From Haematobia irritans (taxonomy: Eukaryota; Arthropoda; Insecta; Diptera; Muscidae), in contig NC_134399.1 of the NCBI RefSeq assembly GCF_050003625.1, positions 146,624,473 to 146,688,472 of the forward strand: a stretch of 64,000 nucleotides of DNA, given 5' to 3'. Each line of letters opens with the position of its first letter. Position 1 is the first letter of the stretch. Shown piece after piece: positions 8,680 through 20,438 of the stretch. The notes beneath the pieces were generated by a model. The model saw nothing but the letters and a program-made list of their open reading frames with translations, had not been told where the DNA came from and searched no databases. Both the position numbers and the translations under genes were made by a program.

Positions 8680-9034
8680 ACCAAACAAAAAAAAAATGAA
8701 CCCAACGGGGAAGAAAATGTTGGTTTATTTTAGAAAAAATTAACTAAAATAGTTTTCTAATTGCAACATGTTATAAATAAGTTAATACTTTTTCGGAAGA
8801 TTTTTTTTTTAATAATTCATTTTTTTCTGTTGTTCAAGAAAATTTCATATGTTGAAAGAAAAAAAATTGGATTTAAAAACTGTTAAAATGTCTTTAGCGC
8901 TGTACGAAGTTCAAGACAGGTACAAGTTTAGCAAAATTTATGAACTCAATTTAAGCAAACTTCTGCCATTTTAGGCAAATATGAACTATTTTATTTTGTA
9001 GTAAAATTGTGCACTATATTTGTATACAACTTTT

Positions 9035-11021
9035 TATACCCTAAACCACATAGTGGTCAGGGTATAATAAGTTTGATCGGCCAAAAAATATGCCTACCAG
9101 AAATATTGATTTTAGACCCCATGAAATATATACCGATCGACTCAGAATCACCTCCTGAGTCGATCTAGCGCTTGGTGTCCGTCCGTCTGTTCATGTATTT
9201 GTTGTTCACAGGATTCCGGTCGCAATTATTAACCGATTTTGATGAAATTTGGTACAGGGAGTTTTTTTGGGCACAAGGACGAACGCTATTGAATTTGGAA
9301 GAAATCGGATCAAATTTAGGTCACGTTGCGCATTTTTTCAAACGGATCGTCACCAAATTTGCCAAAAGGTAATCCTTTTCATCGTCCTTCAAGTCTGCAA
9401 AATTTTATCCAAATCGATTCAGATTAAGATATAGCTCTCATATATATGTATCGCCCGATTTTCCCAAATTTGGCCACAAAACCTTTATTTATCAACCGAT
9501 CTTACTCAAAGTTGGCTAAATATAATCTTCTATAGCACTAACTATATGTGCAAAAAATCATCGAAATCGGTTCAGATGTAGCTATAGCTCCCATATATAT
9601 GTACCGCCCGATTTTTCTAAATTTGGCCATAAAACCCTTATTTATCAACCGATCTTACTCAAATGTGGCTATACGTAGTCTTCTATAGCACTAACTATAT
9701 GTGCAAAATTTCATCGAAATCGGTTCAGATGTAGATATAACTCCCATATATTTATCACCCGATTTTGAAAAATTTGCCCCTAATAACCTTATGTTTGACC
9801 ATACAGGCCTCATTTCTTAACTGATCTTATTCAAATCTTGCATAAGATTACCTTTTTGTGGTATTAATCAAACCAGCAAAATATTATGCAAATTGGTTCA
9901 GATTTAGATATAGCTTCCATATATATACATCGCTCGAGTTTCCCAAATTTGGCCATAGTACTCTTATTTATCAACCAATGTTACTCAAATTTCAAATTTT
10001 GATGTACTAGCCGATCGTACTTATCCTACATAAGAATATTGCTCGATTTTTACAAATTTGTATTTATTACCCACACTAATTTAACGATTTTCTCTTTTTT
10101 AATAATGGGCTCAATATTAGTGGCATACTAGCTCCGTAGGTGCAATATCAACACTGCCAGTGTTGCTAGAAGTAGGTGAAATTCCCTAGATGTAGGGTTT
10201 TTCTAATATTAAGCGTCTTGTAGGGACGTAGGGCCACAATGTAGGACATTCTCACTCAACACAATTTATAATAATTTTTACATTTTGGTGGCTCTAGATG
10301 AGGAAATTAGAAGCCGGCAAGGCTTGATCTTTAATAATGTGTGGTAAACTTTATTCCTGTAGAAAATTTTGTCAACATTTTATTTCTATAGAACATTTTG
10401 TCAAAATTGTATTTCTATAGAAATTTTTTTTCAAAATATTATTTCTATAAAAATTTTTCTCAAAATTTTATTTCTGTGGAATTTTTTCTCAAAATGTTAT
10501 TTCTATAGAAACATTTCTCACAAAAATTTGTTTATAGAAACTTTTTCCAAAATTTTATTTTTATAAAGATTTAACAAAAAAGATTACTAATTTGGGTAGA
10601 ATTCTACCAACTGCGGCAACCGTGGTCGTAATACAAATTTATATTCTAAGTTATATATGTTGCATATTCATGTTTTAAGATAATAAAGTACTTAGAACCA
10701 TTTTTGTTTTGTAAAATTTTTTAAATTTAACGAAAAATATAGTAGGGAAAATTGTTTGGGAATGTATAGGAAACTAGGGAACTTTTTTTGTCCTTGTAGG
10801 GTAAACCGAACATTTTCCCTGCCAACATTGACTATGAGCTATAGTCAGATTGACACAAAGCACCCATAGACATGTACCCCTTAATTTTCTTAAGTATGCA
10901 ACAGCGGTTTATCTCCCAGACATATATGTTACCCCATAAATGCTTATGATTACTAATTCTGTAATGGTGGTTCAGGATATGATATAGTCGGCCCCGCCCG
11001 ACTTTCTACTTTACTTACTTG
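9035..11021 (+). mobile_element. Family D Helentron-like element, complete
   Basis: Begins ATACCCTAAACCACATAGTGG with a sub-terminal inverted repeat (CAGGGTATAA) and ends AGTCGGCCCCGCCCGACT hairpin followed by ...CTTACTTG. Inserted in a T tract: copy 1 of the duplication has the empty site at about 2651-2660 (ACTTTTTTCTT). No target duplication is visible apart from Ts, which fits rolling-circle insertion between T residues. The front part carries 153-bp monomers (CGCCCGATTTT at 9452 and 9605). It contains a 29-bp minisatellite stretch. No Rep/helicase is encoded, so it is non-autonomous. Confidence 0.8.
10340..10570. repeat. 29-bp palindromic minisatellite, short run
   Basis: About eight diverged monomers with core TTTCTATAGAAA, followed by the flank CTACCAACTGCGGCAACCGTG that also ends the large element at 52616-56816. 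Confidence 0.8.
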
Positions 11022-11174
11022 TTTTCCTTATTTTTAGTTCACGTCATTAAAGTTAGCAAAAAATTATTCATATAAGGAACATTTACTCATATTGTGCAAA
11101 ATTTAACTAAAATCAACTAATCTTCATGAACTAAAATAAAGTTCAGTTGGAATTAGAGCCCCTTTTTTCTGGGT

Positions 11175-12106
11175 GAATAGACAGTTTGATTTTAGTAAAG
11201 AATAGATATATGTTTACACTACACAACTTTTTTTACCAACATTACTTTAATCTCTGGTAAATATTATTAAACTTCCAATTTGTATTTGTGGTCAAAAAAT
11301 GATTTTTATTTTTGGCGGCAGATTACACAGAAGTACAACGAATTTTCCGAAAAACTTATTTTTAGAAATAGCGCTATGATGTACTAAATACAACAAATTT
11401 AATTTCATAGATTTCGGTCAAAATTTTAAGGCGTACAATTTTCGAACAAAATGTACTTTCTCCATAACATTAAAATACCATGTTATTAATACACATATAA
11501 ACTATTTTTGTACAGAAGGTTTTTGCTAATAGTTTTCCTTCAGACACATTATCATTAAAGAACAAAACAAAAAATATTATGTACTATACCACAATTCTAA
11601 TATTCTAGATATAAGGCTAAGCCACTTCTGTGCAATACCTTTAGAAAGATAAGAAAGAAAATTGAATAATCTTACTATTAAATAAAGAATGAATAAATTA
11701 TTTTTAGAAGTAGCGCTATGATGTACTAAATAAAACAAACCTAATTACATAGATTTCGGTTCGATTGTATCTTGAAAAATACAACGCGTATTTAAGGGTT
11801 AAGCTTGCTTTTTCGCATTATTGTAATATCACTATATCACTTGCTTTCCGTTTTAATCCTAGTGCTGTTAATTTCGTAGAGCACAGAAACTTTTATTCAA
11901 TTTTCTGTTTTAATAATGGCTCGAAAAATTTATCAAGAAAATGTTGCTATACATTTCAGTGACCGTACAAATGTTTCACGTTAACTAAAGCATAAGAAAA
12001 TTTTTGTAAACTTTTCCAAATAGTAAGAATATACTAAAGTGTGGTTAATATGATCATTATGATTTTCTTTTTGTATTTTTTAAATTTGAAATTAATTTTT
12101 TTTCGT
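11175..12106 (+). other. Array body with empty sites for three elements
   Basis: Unoccupied counterparts: DD41D copy 1 at 11541-11556, DD41D copy 2 at 11600-11622, and the TTA-flanked MITE at 12104-12114. No gene seen; the 65-codon reading near 11765 is not conserved in copy 1. Confidence 0.8.
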
Positions 12107-12437
12107 TTAATTGGAAGTTGTTTTCTTTGGTGTCTACACGCAAAAAAAAATAATTCTTTCCTCCCAAACGAAATTTTAGAAAAACAAAGTTCGTTTCTCA
12201 CAGCTTTTCGCTGTAAAGAAGTGTATTTGGAAGAAAAGTATATACTTTTTGTGATAAACGTTTATTATTTTCCAGGATGTAAAAGACAAACTCAAAAAAA
12301 AACATTGTTTTCTTGTTAATTGCATTTTCTCTCACATCCACGAGGTTTTTTAGTTCGTAACACCTTTTCCTGTAATACCAACAATGTAGAAGAAATTATA
12401 CGATTTTATAAATTTTTAAAATTTTGTTACCTTTCGC

Positions 12438-12502
12438 CTGGACGGAGAATCGAACCGCGGACCATGTACTTTGTAAGCCAACACACTAACCACTGAGATA
12501 TG
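12438..12502 (-). ncRNA. tRNA-like segment, minus strand (second copy)
   Basis: Same A- and B-box layout as 6376-6440, with the more complete GCGGTTCGATTC box. Confidence 0.5.
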
Positions 12503-12620
12503 TTTCTGTTATGGTCATCAATAGATAAATATCCATATAAGTTATATTTATATAGCACAGCTTGCGGCGCCCACGAACCGAATAAACTAAGTTTATTTAA
12601 CATAAACAAACATTTAGTTT

Positions 12621-12693
12621 GGCACCGTGGCGCAGTGGTTGCTACGTCCGACTTGGATGCCAAGGGTCGTGGGTTCGATCCCTGCTTCGACCC
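12621..12693 (+). ncRNA. tRNA-like segment, plus strand (second copy)
   Basis: Same as 6559-6632, B-box GTGGGTTCGATCC, then an oligo-T tract. Confidence 0.55.
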
Positions 12694-13369
12694 AAGTTTT
12701 TTTTTGTACATATATTCCAGATATGTTCGAGAGATTCCGAAAAAATGTTCAACATAACATTGCAGTATATTAAATTTTGAACTGTAAAATATGTCTTATT
12801 AACTACCTAAAGTCAGAAAAGAACAGTGTTTGATATAAACGAAATGGACTGTGTTGTTGTTTCAAAAATAACTTTTTTAATGAAAAAATAAAAATTTTGT
12901 AACAAACGAATTTTTTAAAAATTTTGAAACAATTCAAAAAACTCTAACAAAAAAAAACCGTTTCCGGTACACGTTTTGTTTTCTTCGCGTGTATAATTCA
13001 AAATGAATTAGATGTCACATTGACAAATTCAAATTTCTACGACTCCTAAACAATTGTTTTATATTCAAATTTCTTTAGCCTACTTGAGAAATCTTAACGT
13101 AGAAAACGCTTCACAAGCAGACCTACAGGTGATTGTTAAATTCTTCTTTTATTAGATCTTTTTTGTAAACGTTTGAAAACGAAACGTTTTTCCACCAAAA
13201 AACACCAACCACGCATGGTGTTTTGCTAAACTCTTTTATTTGTTTTTTTTCTATCTATGAGATGTGCTTAAATGCGTTACATACTGCAGTTAAAACAAAT
13301 TTGTTTTTTTTTTTGTCTTTGTTTGAGAAAAAGACATTCAACAAGTTTCAACAAAGAAATGTTTTGTTT

Positions 13370-13772
13370 TAAAATAAGACCTCTCTTTCTCTCCGAGAAT
13401 ATCCGTTTCCACTAATTGATATTTTTGATGTTTCCATCCGTTTCTCTTCTCTGCAGAAAGTATTTCTTCATTGTAGGTATCCAGCAACTATTTAGCGAGA
13501 AGGCCGGTTAGTTCTAATCAAGTGTTCATTTCGATCGGTTGTTGTCGTGCTTCGTCGTTGATTTTTTTGATTTGCTTGTGAAATATATATTGTGTTTCTC
13601 GATAATCTAAATGACTACTTAAGTTGTGTGTGGCTATGAAATGTTTTTAAGCGATTTTAGACGTTTGTACTGTACCTAAAGTGTGTTGTATATAATGGCG
13701 AGTAATAGTAAAGGTATGTGGAACTTTCCTGCAATTACAATAGTCTTCTGCATGTAGCTTTCCAGTTGTGCT
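13370..13772 (+). promoter_or_regulatory. T unit 5 (T1 subtype): promoter plus first exon candidate
   Basis: TTAGTT with A+1 at 13511; GGTTG at 13538-13542 is +28 to +32. ATG at 13695 opens ATGGCGAGTAATAGTAAAG|GTATGT with the splice site at 13714. The inferred first exon is again 203 nt, and the start codon, six codons and splice site are unchanged from unit 3. Confidence 0.55.
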
Positions 13773-14043
13773 ACTAATCAATTTCCAACGCACTCATATA
13801 AAATTATGTATAAGAAAACATCAATGTACTCTTGGAGTCATTATTGTTGTTGTTGTTGTGTGTTAAGGCATTGTGCAAAACCAAAACAAACAAAAAATGC
13901 AAATTCATTGAACCTCTCTCTTAAATTATCTTTTTATTCTCTCTCGCATTCCCAGTGTTGTCAATTTAGTGTTTTATATATAGGTTTACTGTAAGGCAGT
14001 ACACTAAAGTGTTTCCACAGTCCCTTCACAATAGCTCAAATAT
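13773..14043 (+). promoter_or_regulatory. T unit 6 (T2 subtype), truncated before its core promoter
   Basis: Matches units 2 and 4 from AATCAATTTCCAAC to CACAATAGCTCAAATATA and then diverges at about 14044, so the tandem duplication or a third partial copy ends here. Inr and DPE are absent. Confidence 0.6.
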
Positions 14044-14747
14044 ATATTCATTTGAGTAAATTTTTTATTACTAGCTTTTTCATATGTTTAATAGGAAATT
14101 TAAAATTGTTGTGTTTCAAATTGGTTAAAAACTGACAAAGAATTAATAAAATGATAGAATTTTTTTTTAAATTTTGGCGAAAAAAAAATGCTACATTCAT
14201 TCTAGAAAAATTGCGATGTATTTGTATATTAATACATGTATTAAAAAAGAAAGTAAATAGTCGTTAGATAAAGTCTGCATCGTAATTTTAATATTTATTG
14301 AGCCTAAATATAAAGACAGATAACTTCATAAAAACTGTCTTTATTTTAAAGGTGAATAATCTTTCTTTTGGAATCAATGCCAAAATCTTTAAAGGAAGGT
14401 AAAAACTTTGAATCCAAGTTAACTTTTCCGTTAGCCTTTTTGAGAAGTTTCAAAGTAGAAAACTTTGGGAATTTTCAAAGTAGAATTTTCAAAGTAGACT
14501 TACTGGTGATTGTCAAATACTTTTTTTTATCAGTTTTTTTCTTATAAAACTTTTTGCACCAAAATCCATCAGAGAGTTTAGCACTACACGCAGGGTATTT
14601 CTTTTTTTGTTTTTATTTGAAAAAAATACATTCAACAAGTTTCAACAAAGAGGAGTGTTTTAAAAGAGTAGGCCTCTCTCTCTCTCTCTTTCAAATGGCT
14701 ATTTCATTTTGGAAAAGAGAGATTCTATTCATTTTTGCAGTGAGAAC
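14044..14747 (+). other. Diverged array body before T unit 7
   Basis: AT-rich. 14430-14690 matches the blocks that precede units 3 and 5 (TTAGCCTTTTTGAGAAG, ACTTACTGGTGATTGTC) and ends in a (TC)n run at 14675-14690. No gene. Confidence 0.5.
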
Positions 14748-14914
14748 CAGTGTTGCCAGTATTGGGGATTTTTCCCCAACTTGGGGATATTTTTTCGTAA
14801 ATGTGGACGATATTCCTGAGCTGGGGACTTGGGGATTTGGTGGGGAATTTCGATTAATTTGAGGATTTTTTCGAAAAAAAACTATTTAATCTGTTTTAAT
14901 AAAATATTATTTCA

Positions 14915-15075
14915 ACAGACAATTTTGGCAAAATTTTATTTCTATACAAAATTTTGTTAAAATTTTATTTTTTTAAGAATTTTGTCAAAATTTCTGCGGA
15001 AAATTTTGTCAAAATTTTATTTCTATAGAAAATTTTGCCATAATTTTATTTCTATATAAAATTTTATCAAAATGA
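14915..15075. repeat. 29-bp palindromic minisatellite, left run in hAT
   Basis: About five monomers, diverged; interrupted by the nested element that starts GACTAAACTACAAG. Confidence 0.75.
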
Positions 15076-16560
15076 CTAAACTACAAGTGTAGCTTAACCA
15101 ACAGAGGAAAAGAATGTTTGTCAAATTTATTTGGGCAAAGCCCTATAGACTGCAAGATGGTTGGATGGACGCACGTTTCGGAATTACCACATTCCTCATC
15201 AGCATCCTCTACTTGCAGCAAAACTATCAACCAATTATCAGAATAAATTCAGGCAGTTTATTAAACCCAACAAAAACCACACTTGAACCCTCCGAAAAAA
15301 GGTTTTACATTGATAGCCGGCTTATGCCGAAATAAATTCGAAACAAACATATCTCTTTTCCTACACGGATGAAAAAGACTGTTTTTCATATGTTTGGCTA
15401 TAAACATTATATGTTTGGAACACAAATTTTTAAACACAATATTTTTGAGTGCAAGCATATAATGTTCATAAACTAGCATAACATGTTTGGGACATATATG
15501 TTAATATGTTAGAACATATTATGTTTGGGACATAAAATGTTTGTAAATATAATATGCTTGGATGCAAACATATATTAATTTAGAAATAGTCTATAAACAT
15601 ATATGTGTTTAGTAGCTTGGAGCGCTATTTAACAGGGAGCGATATTGAATTAAGTTGGTGGTTGTTGCTTGTTATTACAAAATTTACATTTTATTTTTCC
15701 TTGGGCAATTGATCAGCTTCTTCTTTGATCCTTACAAACTGTGTGGTCCGCTGTTCGAATCCCCGTCCGGCAAAAGGTAAAATTAAAATAAAAAAAAAAA
15801 TTGAATAATTTCTTCTACAATGTTTGTATTACAGAAAAAGGTGCTAAGAACTAAAAAATATCTTGGAAGTGAGAAAGATGTGGGGGAATATACAATTAGG
15901 CAGAAACAAAATTTTGAGCATTCAGGTCGAAAACCTATGTTGTTAGCACCTATATTACCTGTTTATTTTCATAATTCACTATGATTGTAAATATATAAAT
16001 AAATAAATAAAATTTTGAGCACAATATTGTTTGGGAGAATTTTTTAAGCATATAATATTTTTGGTTGCAAAATGCTTCCAAACATATTATATGTTCACAA
16101 AATAACATATTGTTTTTTGGAAGACAACATTATTGAATTTGGATGCAAAAATACAAAATGTTTGGAACTTAGACTACCCAAACATATATTGTTTAGACCA
16201 ATATGCTTTCAAACATATTATATATTGGAAGAGATCAAACATATAAATGTTTGGGCAATACCCAAAAATATATATGCTTGAAGCAAAATATGTTTGGGAG
16301 TATATGTTACAGAAGCGATTTTTTGTGAGCGTGTATGCCACTGTCAAATCATCGATTTGAATTCACATGGCTGGGTTTATTCTGAGCGTGCCTCCTCTTC
16401 TTTTTCCATTTGTTTTGTTTTGTTATTGTTGGTTTTGTTCTTTAAGCATTGTTGATGTTTTTTATTGCAGCTTAAAACCATACATTGACTAAACTACAAG
16501 TGTAGCTTAACCAACAGAGGTTTTAAGCTGCAATAAAAAACAACAACAATGCTTAAAGAA
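15076..16560. mobile_element. Unnamed element X, hit by a 970-bp MITE
   Basis: Begins CTAAACTACAAGTGTAGCTTAACC; the same block recurs near 16488, so its end is duplicated. The middle matches 55985-56290 in reverse, where the site of the 970-bp MITE is empty. Words include GGTTGGATGGAC and AACTATCAACCAATTATC. No coding frame; class unknown. Confidence 0.5.
15364..16333 (+). mobile_element. TA-flanked element with ATATGTTTGG word repeats
   Basis: 970 bp. Left CACGGATGAAAAAGACTG, right end reversed CACGCTCACAAAAAATCGC, with TA outside both (15362-15363, 16334-16335). The interior repeats ATATGTTTGG-like words in both orientations dozens of times. A tRNA-like B-box (GCTGTTCGAATCCCCGTCC, 15751-15769) lies inside. 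A second copy in reverse is at 48290-49252. Confidence 0.8.
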
Positions 16561-16564
16561 CAAA

Positions 16565-16990
16565 ACCAACAATTTTATCAAAATTTTATTTCTATAGAAA
16601 ATTTTGCCATAATTTTATTTCTACAGATAATTTTGTCAAAATTTTATTTCTATAGAAAATTTTGTCAAAATTTTATTTCTAAAGAAAATTTTGTCAAAAT
16701 TTTATTTCTATAGAAAATTTTGTCAAAATTTTATTTCTATAGAAAATTTTGCCAAAATTTTATTTCTATAGAAAATTTTGCCAAAATTTTATTTCTATAG
16801 AAAATTTTGCCAAAATTTTATTTCTATAGAAAATTTTGCCATAATTTTATTTCTACAGATAATTTTGTCAAAATTTTATTTCCATTTAAAAAAAAAAATT
16901 CACATTTTTTTCCATATAGAAAATTTTCTCAAAATTATATTTCTATATAGAAAATTTTGTCAGAAGTTTATTTGTATAGAAAAGTTGTGA
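16565..16990. repeat. 29-bp palindromic minisatellite, right run in hAT
   Basis: About 14 monomers with core TTTCTATAGAAA and link AAAATTTTGCC or GTC, ending in CTACCATTACTTGTAGAATTC and TGGCAACGTG, the usual flank of this minisatellite. Confidence 0.85.
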
Positions 16991-17321
16991 CAAATTCTAC
17001 CAATTTACCAAAAATAATCTACCATTACTTGTAGAATTCTATCAACTTTGGCAACGTGTCTACCACCCAATTTTACTACTTGAATATGTAGCAGTAAATT
17101 TTTGTTCATAAATACAAGGAGACCGATAACCATTTGCTTGGAGTTGTGGATTTTACAAAATTTTAATTTTTAAATGATTACTGATTTTCTACAGCAGGGC
17201 CTTTTGCTTTTTTTTCAAAACAAAAAAAAAAAAAAATACATATCAAAAATGTATTGGGAATTTTTGGGAACGAAAACATCATAATTTGGGGACAAGAATC
17301 AGAAAAATACTGGCAACACTG

Positions 17322-17750
17322 GTGAGAATATCCGTTTCCACTAATGGATTTTTTGATGTTTCCATCAGTTTCTCTTCTATACAGAAAGTTTTGCGTCAGG
17401 TTAGGTACTATTTTGCCAGAAGGCTGATTAGTTCAATTCAAGTGTTCATTTCGATCGGTTTTTGTCTTGCTTCGTCGCTGATCTTTTTGATTTGCTTTTG
17501 AAATAAATATTGTGTTTATTAATAAACTAAATGACTATGCAAGATGTGTGCTTTTGAAATCATTTCACACTGTAACAAAAAACCAAAATGTAGAAAGACA
17601 TTTGACTTAAAGAGTCTTGTGTATAGAATGGCTACACATTTAAGTGAAGGTATATTGGAGCTTTTTATTTTGAAATTTACCTGCAATTACATTAGTCTTC
17701 TGAATATAGTTTTTCAGTTTTGCCAATATTGTTCAATGCTATACTAATCA
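17322..17750 (+). promoter_or_regulatory. T unit 7 (T1 subtype), right part after hAT insertion
   Basis: Continues the unit broken at 14747. TTAGTT with A+1 at 17430; GGTTT at 17457 is +28. The start region reads ATGGCTACACATTTAAGTGAAG followed by GTATAT (17628-17655): ATG and splice site are kept though the codons between have changed and one has been added. Confidence 0.5.
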
Positions 17751-18350
17751 ACTTCCAAGGAATTCATATAAAAGTATATAGAACAAAACATCAATGTACT
17801 CTTAGTCAATATTGTTGTTGTTGTGTGGTTAGTTATTTTGCAAAACAAAAAACACATACCAAATTTTTGAACTTTTCTCTTAAATTATCTGTTGATACTC
17901 TCTCGCATTCTCAGTGTTGTCAATATAGTGTTTAATGCTACGCAGTAAAACAAAGAGTCTCCCTCTCTCTTTCCAATATTATCGTGTGAGAGAGTTTAGA
18001 TAAATTCTCGCAGCAAAAATTTCCGTTTCCATTGTTGAAGTGTTTTATAATACATCCGTTTCTCTGCAGAGAATGTTTGCATTATTTTTGGTATCCAATA
18101 ACTGTTTAGCCAAAAGAGTGATTAGTTAGTTTCGAGGGTTTTTCGTGATCGGTTTATTGAGTGAAGGTCGTTGATCGATTTTTTGCAAATCCGCTTGTGG
18201 AAAATATATTTTGTTTTATTAAATGACTATTAATTTATTGGAAATCAATACTAAACTGTACTGACAAAACTAAAATAAACACCGAATTTTATTTTATGGT
18301 GTACCTAAAGTGTGTTGAATATAAAATGGTGAGTAGTCAATGAAGTTAGT
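17751..18350 (+). promoter_or_regulatory. T unit 8 (T2 subtype): promoter-like repeat
   Basis: CTCAGTGTTGTCAATATAG, GAGAGAG at about 17985, GGTATCCAATAACTG, TTAGTT with A+1 at 18124, GGTTT at 18151 (+28). Downstream AAAATGGTGAGTAGTCAATGAAG (split here by coordinates 18324-18346) keeps an ATG but its frame stops and the GT donor is lost. Confidence 0.5.
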
Positions 18351-20438
18351 ACACTGACAAAAAAAAAAAAAAAAAACAGTGAACCCACCAGCAAGAACAT
18401 TTTTGGTTTACTTTAAAAACTATAGATTATTTTTAGAAAATTTTTAACTAAACAGTATTACAAGCGCTGGCATCACGCCGATATCACAAAAATAAGTAAA
18501 TATTTTTCGACACATTCAAGAAAATTGATTACACATAATTAATTTTGTAGTTTGAAGGAAAAAATGGGAGTGCCATACGATGTTCACGATGCATCGTGGG
18601 TTGAGCGGTAGGCAAAGTGGCGATTAATTCAGGAAAGCCGTAATTTTAAAATATTGTTATTTTTTATTGATGGATATTCATAAATACATAAAAAGGCATA
18701 ACTAGAAACAACAACAAAAATTTTAAAAATTGTTGTTTTAATCTTTTATAGCCTTTTTTGTATTTTGGAAAAAGTGGTCTTATATCACAATTTTCGCTGT
18801 AACTTTTCAAAGAAAAACGATAAATTAGGAAATGCAATTGAAAATTAGAGTATACTTAATGTGCTTTTAGAAAAAAAAATGTTCTTAAAAAATAAAAATT
18901 AATAAATATATAATCTGTATTTATATACCCAAAATTTTAAATTAAAATCCGATTTTTTTTCTTCAAGTTCCGTAATTCCACATATTTAAAAAAAAAATTA
19001 CATTAGAAAATATTATTATATCTTATTGAACAATATTCATAAAAAACATAGTATACAAATAAAACAAACAACCATTAAAGGAAAAAAATAAGTAAAAAAA
19101 ATATAATTGTACGGTTTTTTTATTTACTTCATTTCATTAATTTTAAAAGTATTCATAATCATCATTTACTTCACAACCATTATAAAATTAATTTACTTAA
19201 TAATAATAATTTTCTTCTTAATCATCATACAATTCGTTAACATAATCTTCATCTTCATTATCTTCATCATCTTCGTCACCATTATCATTTTCATTTTGGG
19301 TAAGAATAAGTAACTCCAATGCAGTCTAAGGCATTTGCTGCATTTTCATTTTGCAACTCTTTCTCTTGCTCGAAATAAATGGATCTGAACTTAGAAGAAA
19401 TCTATTAAAGACGTCTTCTATTGTATTTTCCCGACTGAATTTACGGGAAAAGTGCTCCCTATAGCTTTTGAAGTCCTTATTTCTGGCTTCCTGATATTCT
19501 TCAGTTAGCTTATGAAGCTTTGTAAGTAATTTGGAATTAATTAATTAATTTTTTTTCGTGAGTGCGCGTGATTTAAAATTACTCACGTACCCATCTCTAA
19601 TAAACTGCACACTCAGTAGCTACAATAACAAATACTAAACGGAATATAAAGACAAAAGCTAATAAGGTCAAAGTGATTTTTTGTTTATTTTATTTTTTCA
19701 TATATATATTTTTATTTTACAAATTATTTAATAAGTCAAAAAATGCAACAAAAAGGCAAAAAGATGTTTTGGAATGTATAAGCTGAAACTTCATATTTTA
19801 AGAAAATATAAGCAGTTTTACTAAGTTTCACCGATAATTCAGTTGAAATCCTACAAACATCAAAAATACCTCATTTTTGGAGCAATTTCCTAATATTTTA
19901 TTTTTTTTCAATATTTCCAAAACATTTATCTAAACAAACAAATATTTATCATATGCTCAAATACCTGAAGTAGACGGCTTCATTATAAAATTTTCACCTT
20001 TAGAAGTCTTAATTAAAAAAATGATCACTGGAAATATGCAAATTTTCACTTTTAACCAATGCGCGCAAAAATAATAATAATTATTGAACTTTGAAGACAC
20101 ACTGCAAATAAAGTAAACGACTAAGAACTTTTATTTTGGCAAGTAGTGATGTAGAATTTTATCTTCTTTCACCCGGTACCAAATACGGTTATTAAAGTTA
20201 AAGTTCATCCTTTGAATTAATCGCCAGTTTTGATGGATTTCAACCCTCTGTGCGATGGACGCATTTGTATTAAAATTTAAATAATGAACTATTTTGTTAA
20301 AAGTACGAATTTAGTAAATTTTTATGCTTCATTTGTGTATATTTTTTCCGGTTTTTTAGTTCATTTAACGAAACATAATAATTCCATGAACTAAAAGAAA
20401 GTTAACTTGGCTTTAGTGAAATAAAGGATTCATTTTTT
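18351..20438 (+). other. Diverged array body, mostly non-coding
   Basis: Starts with a CACTGAC(A)n GTGAACCC end homologous to the CAC-ended element at 2288 and ends with a homologue of its right part (20290-20430), so this is the same body expanded by about 1.5 kb of unmatched AT-rich sequence. Contains one possible coding relic on the minus strand (19210-19547). Confidence 0.5.
19210..19547 (-). pseudogene. Possible coding relic with acidic tail, unrecognised
   Basis: On the minus strand a frame without stops runs from about 19547 to a TAG at 19326-19328 (about 74 codons). It is charged and non-repetitive, with KLHKLTEEYQEARNKDF and EDVFNRFLLSSDPFISSKR. Beyond, in another frame, comes an acidic stretch NGDEDDEDNEDEDYV (about 19230-19275). 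The frame change suggests decay. I do not recognise the family and no start codon or splice site is convincing. A chance open frame in low-complexity DNA is the main alternative. Confidence 0.3.

Larger units (their letters stand above)
8680..11174 (+). mobile_element. CAC-ended MITE-like element, split by family D element
   Basis: Second-copy equivalent of 2288-2807. Its sequence stops at the T tract at 9031-9035 and resumes at about 11022. Confidence 0.5.
12137..12991. mobile_element. TA-flanked CACGCA-ended element, duplicate copy
   Basis: 855-bp paralogue of 6062-6928 with TA at 12135-12136 and 12992-12993. It keeps both tRNA-like segments. The minus-strand B-box region reads CCGCGGTTCGATTC here, one dinucleotide longer than the damaged first copy. 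Confidence 0.8.
7694..13772 (+). repeat. Tandem duplication, copy 2 (about 4.09 kb without insertion)
   Basis: Collinear with 1299-7693. It lacks the two DD41D elements and the TTA-flanked MITE, showing their unoccupied sites, but has a family D element inserted at 9035-11021. Confidence 0.9.
14748..17321. mobile_element. hAT-type element splitting T unit 7, non-autonomous
   Basis: 2574 bp. Ends CAGTGTTGCCAGTATT and its inverted copy, flanked by GTGAGAAC (14740-14747) and GTGAGAAT (17322-17329): an 8-bp target duplication with one mismatch. TIR sequence and 8-bp duplication are both typical of hAT. Interior has GGGGA-rich blocks at each end (also at 32100-32240), two 29-bp minisatellite runs and nested elements; no transposase. 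Confidence 0.8.
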
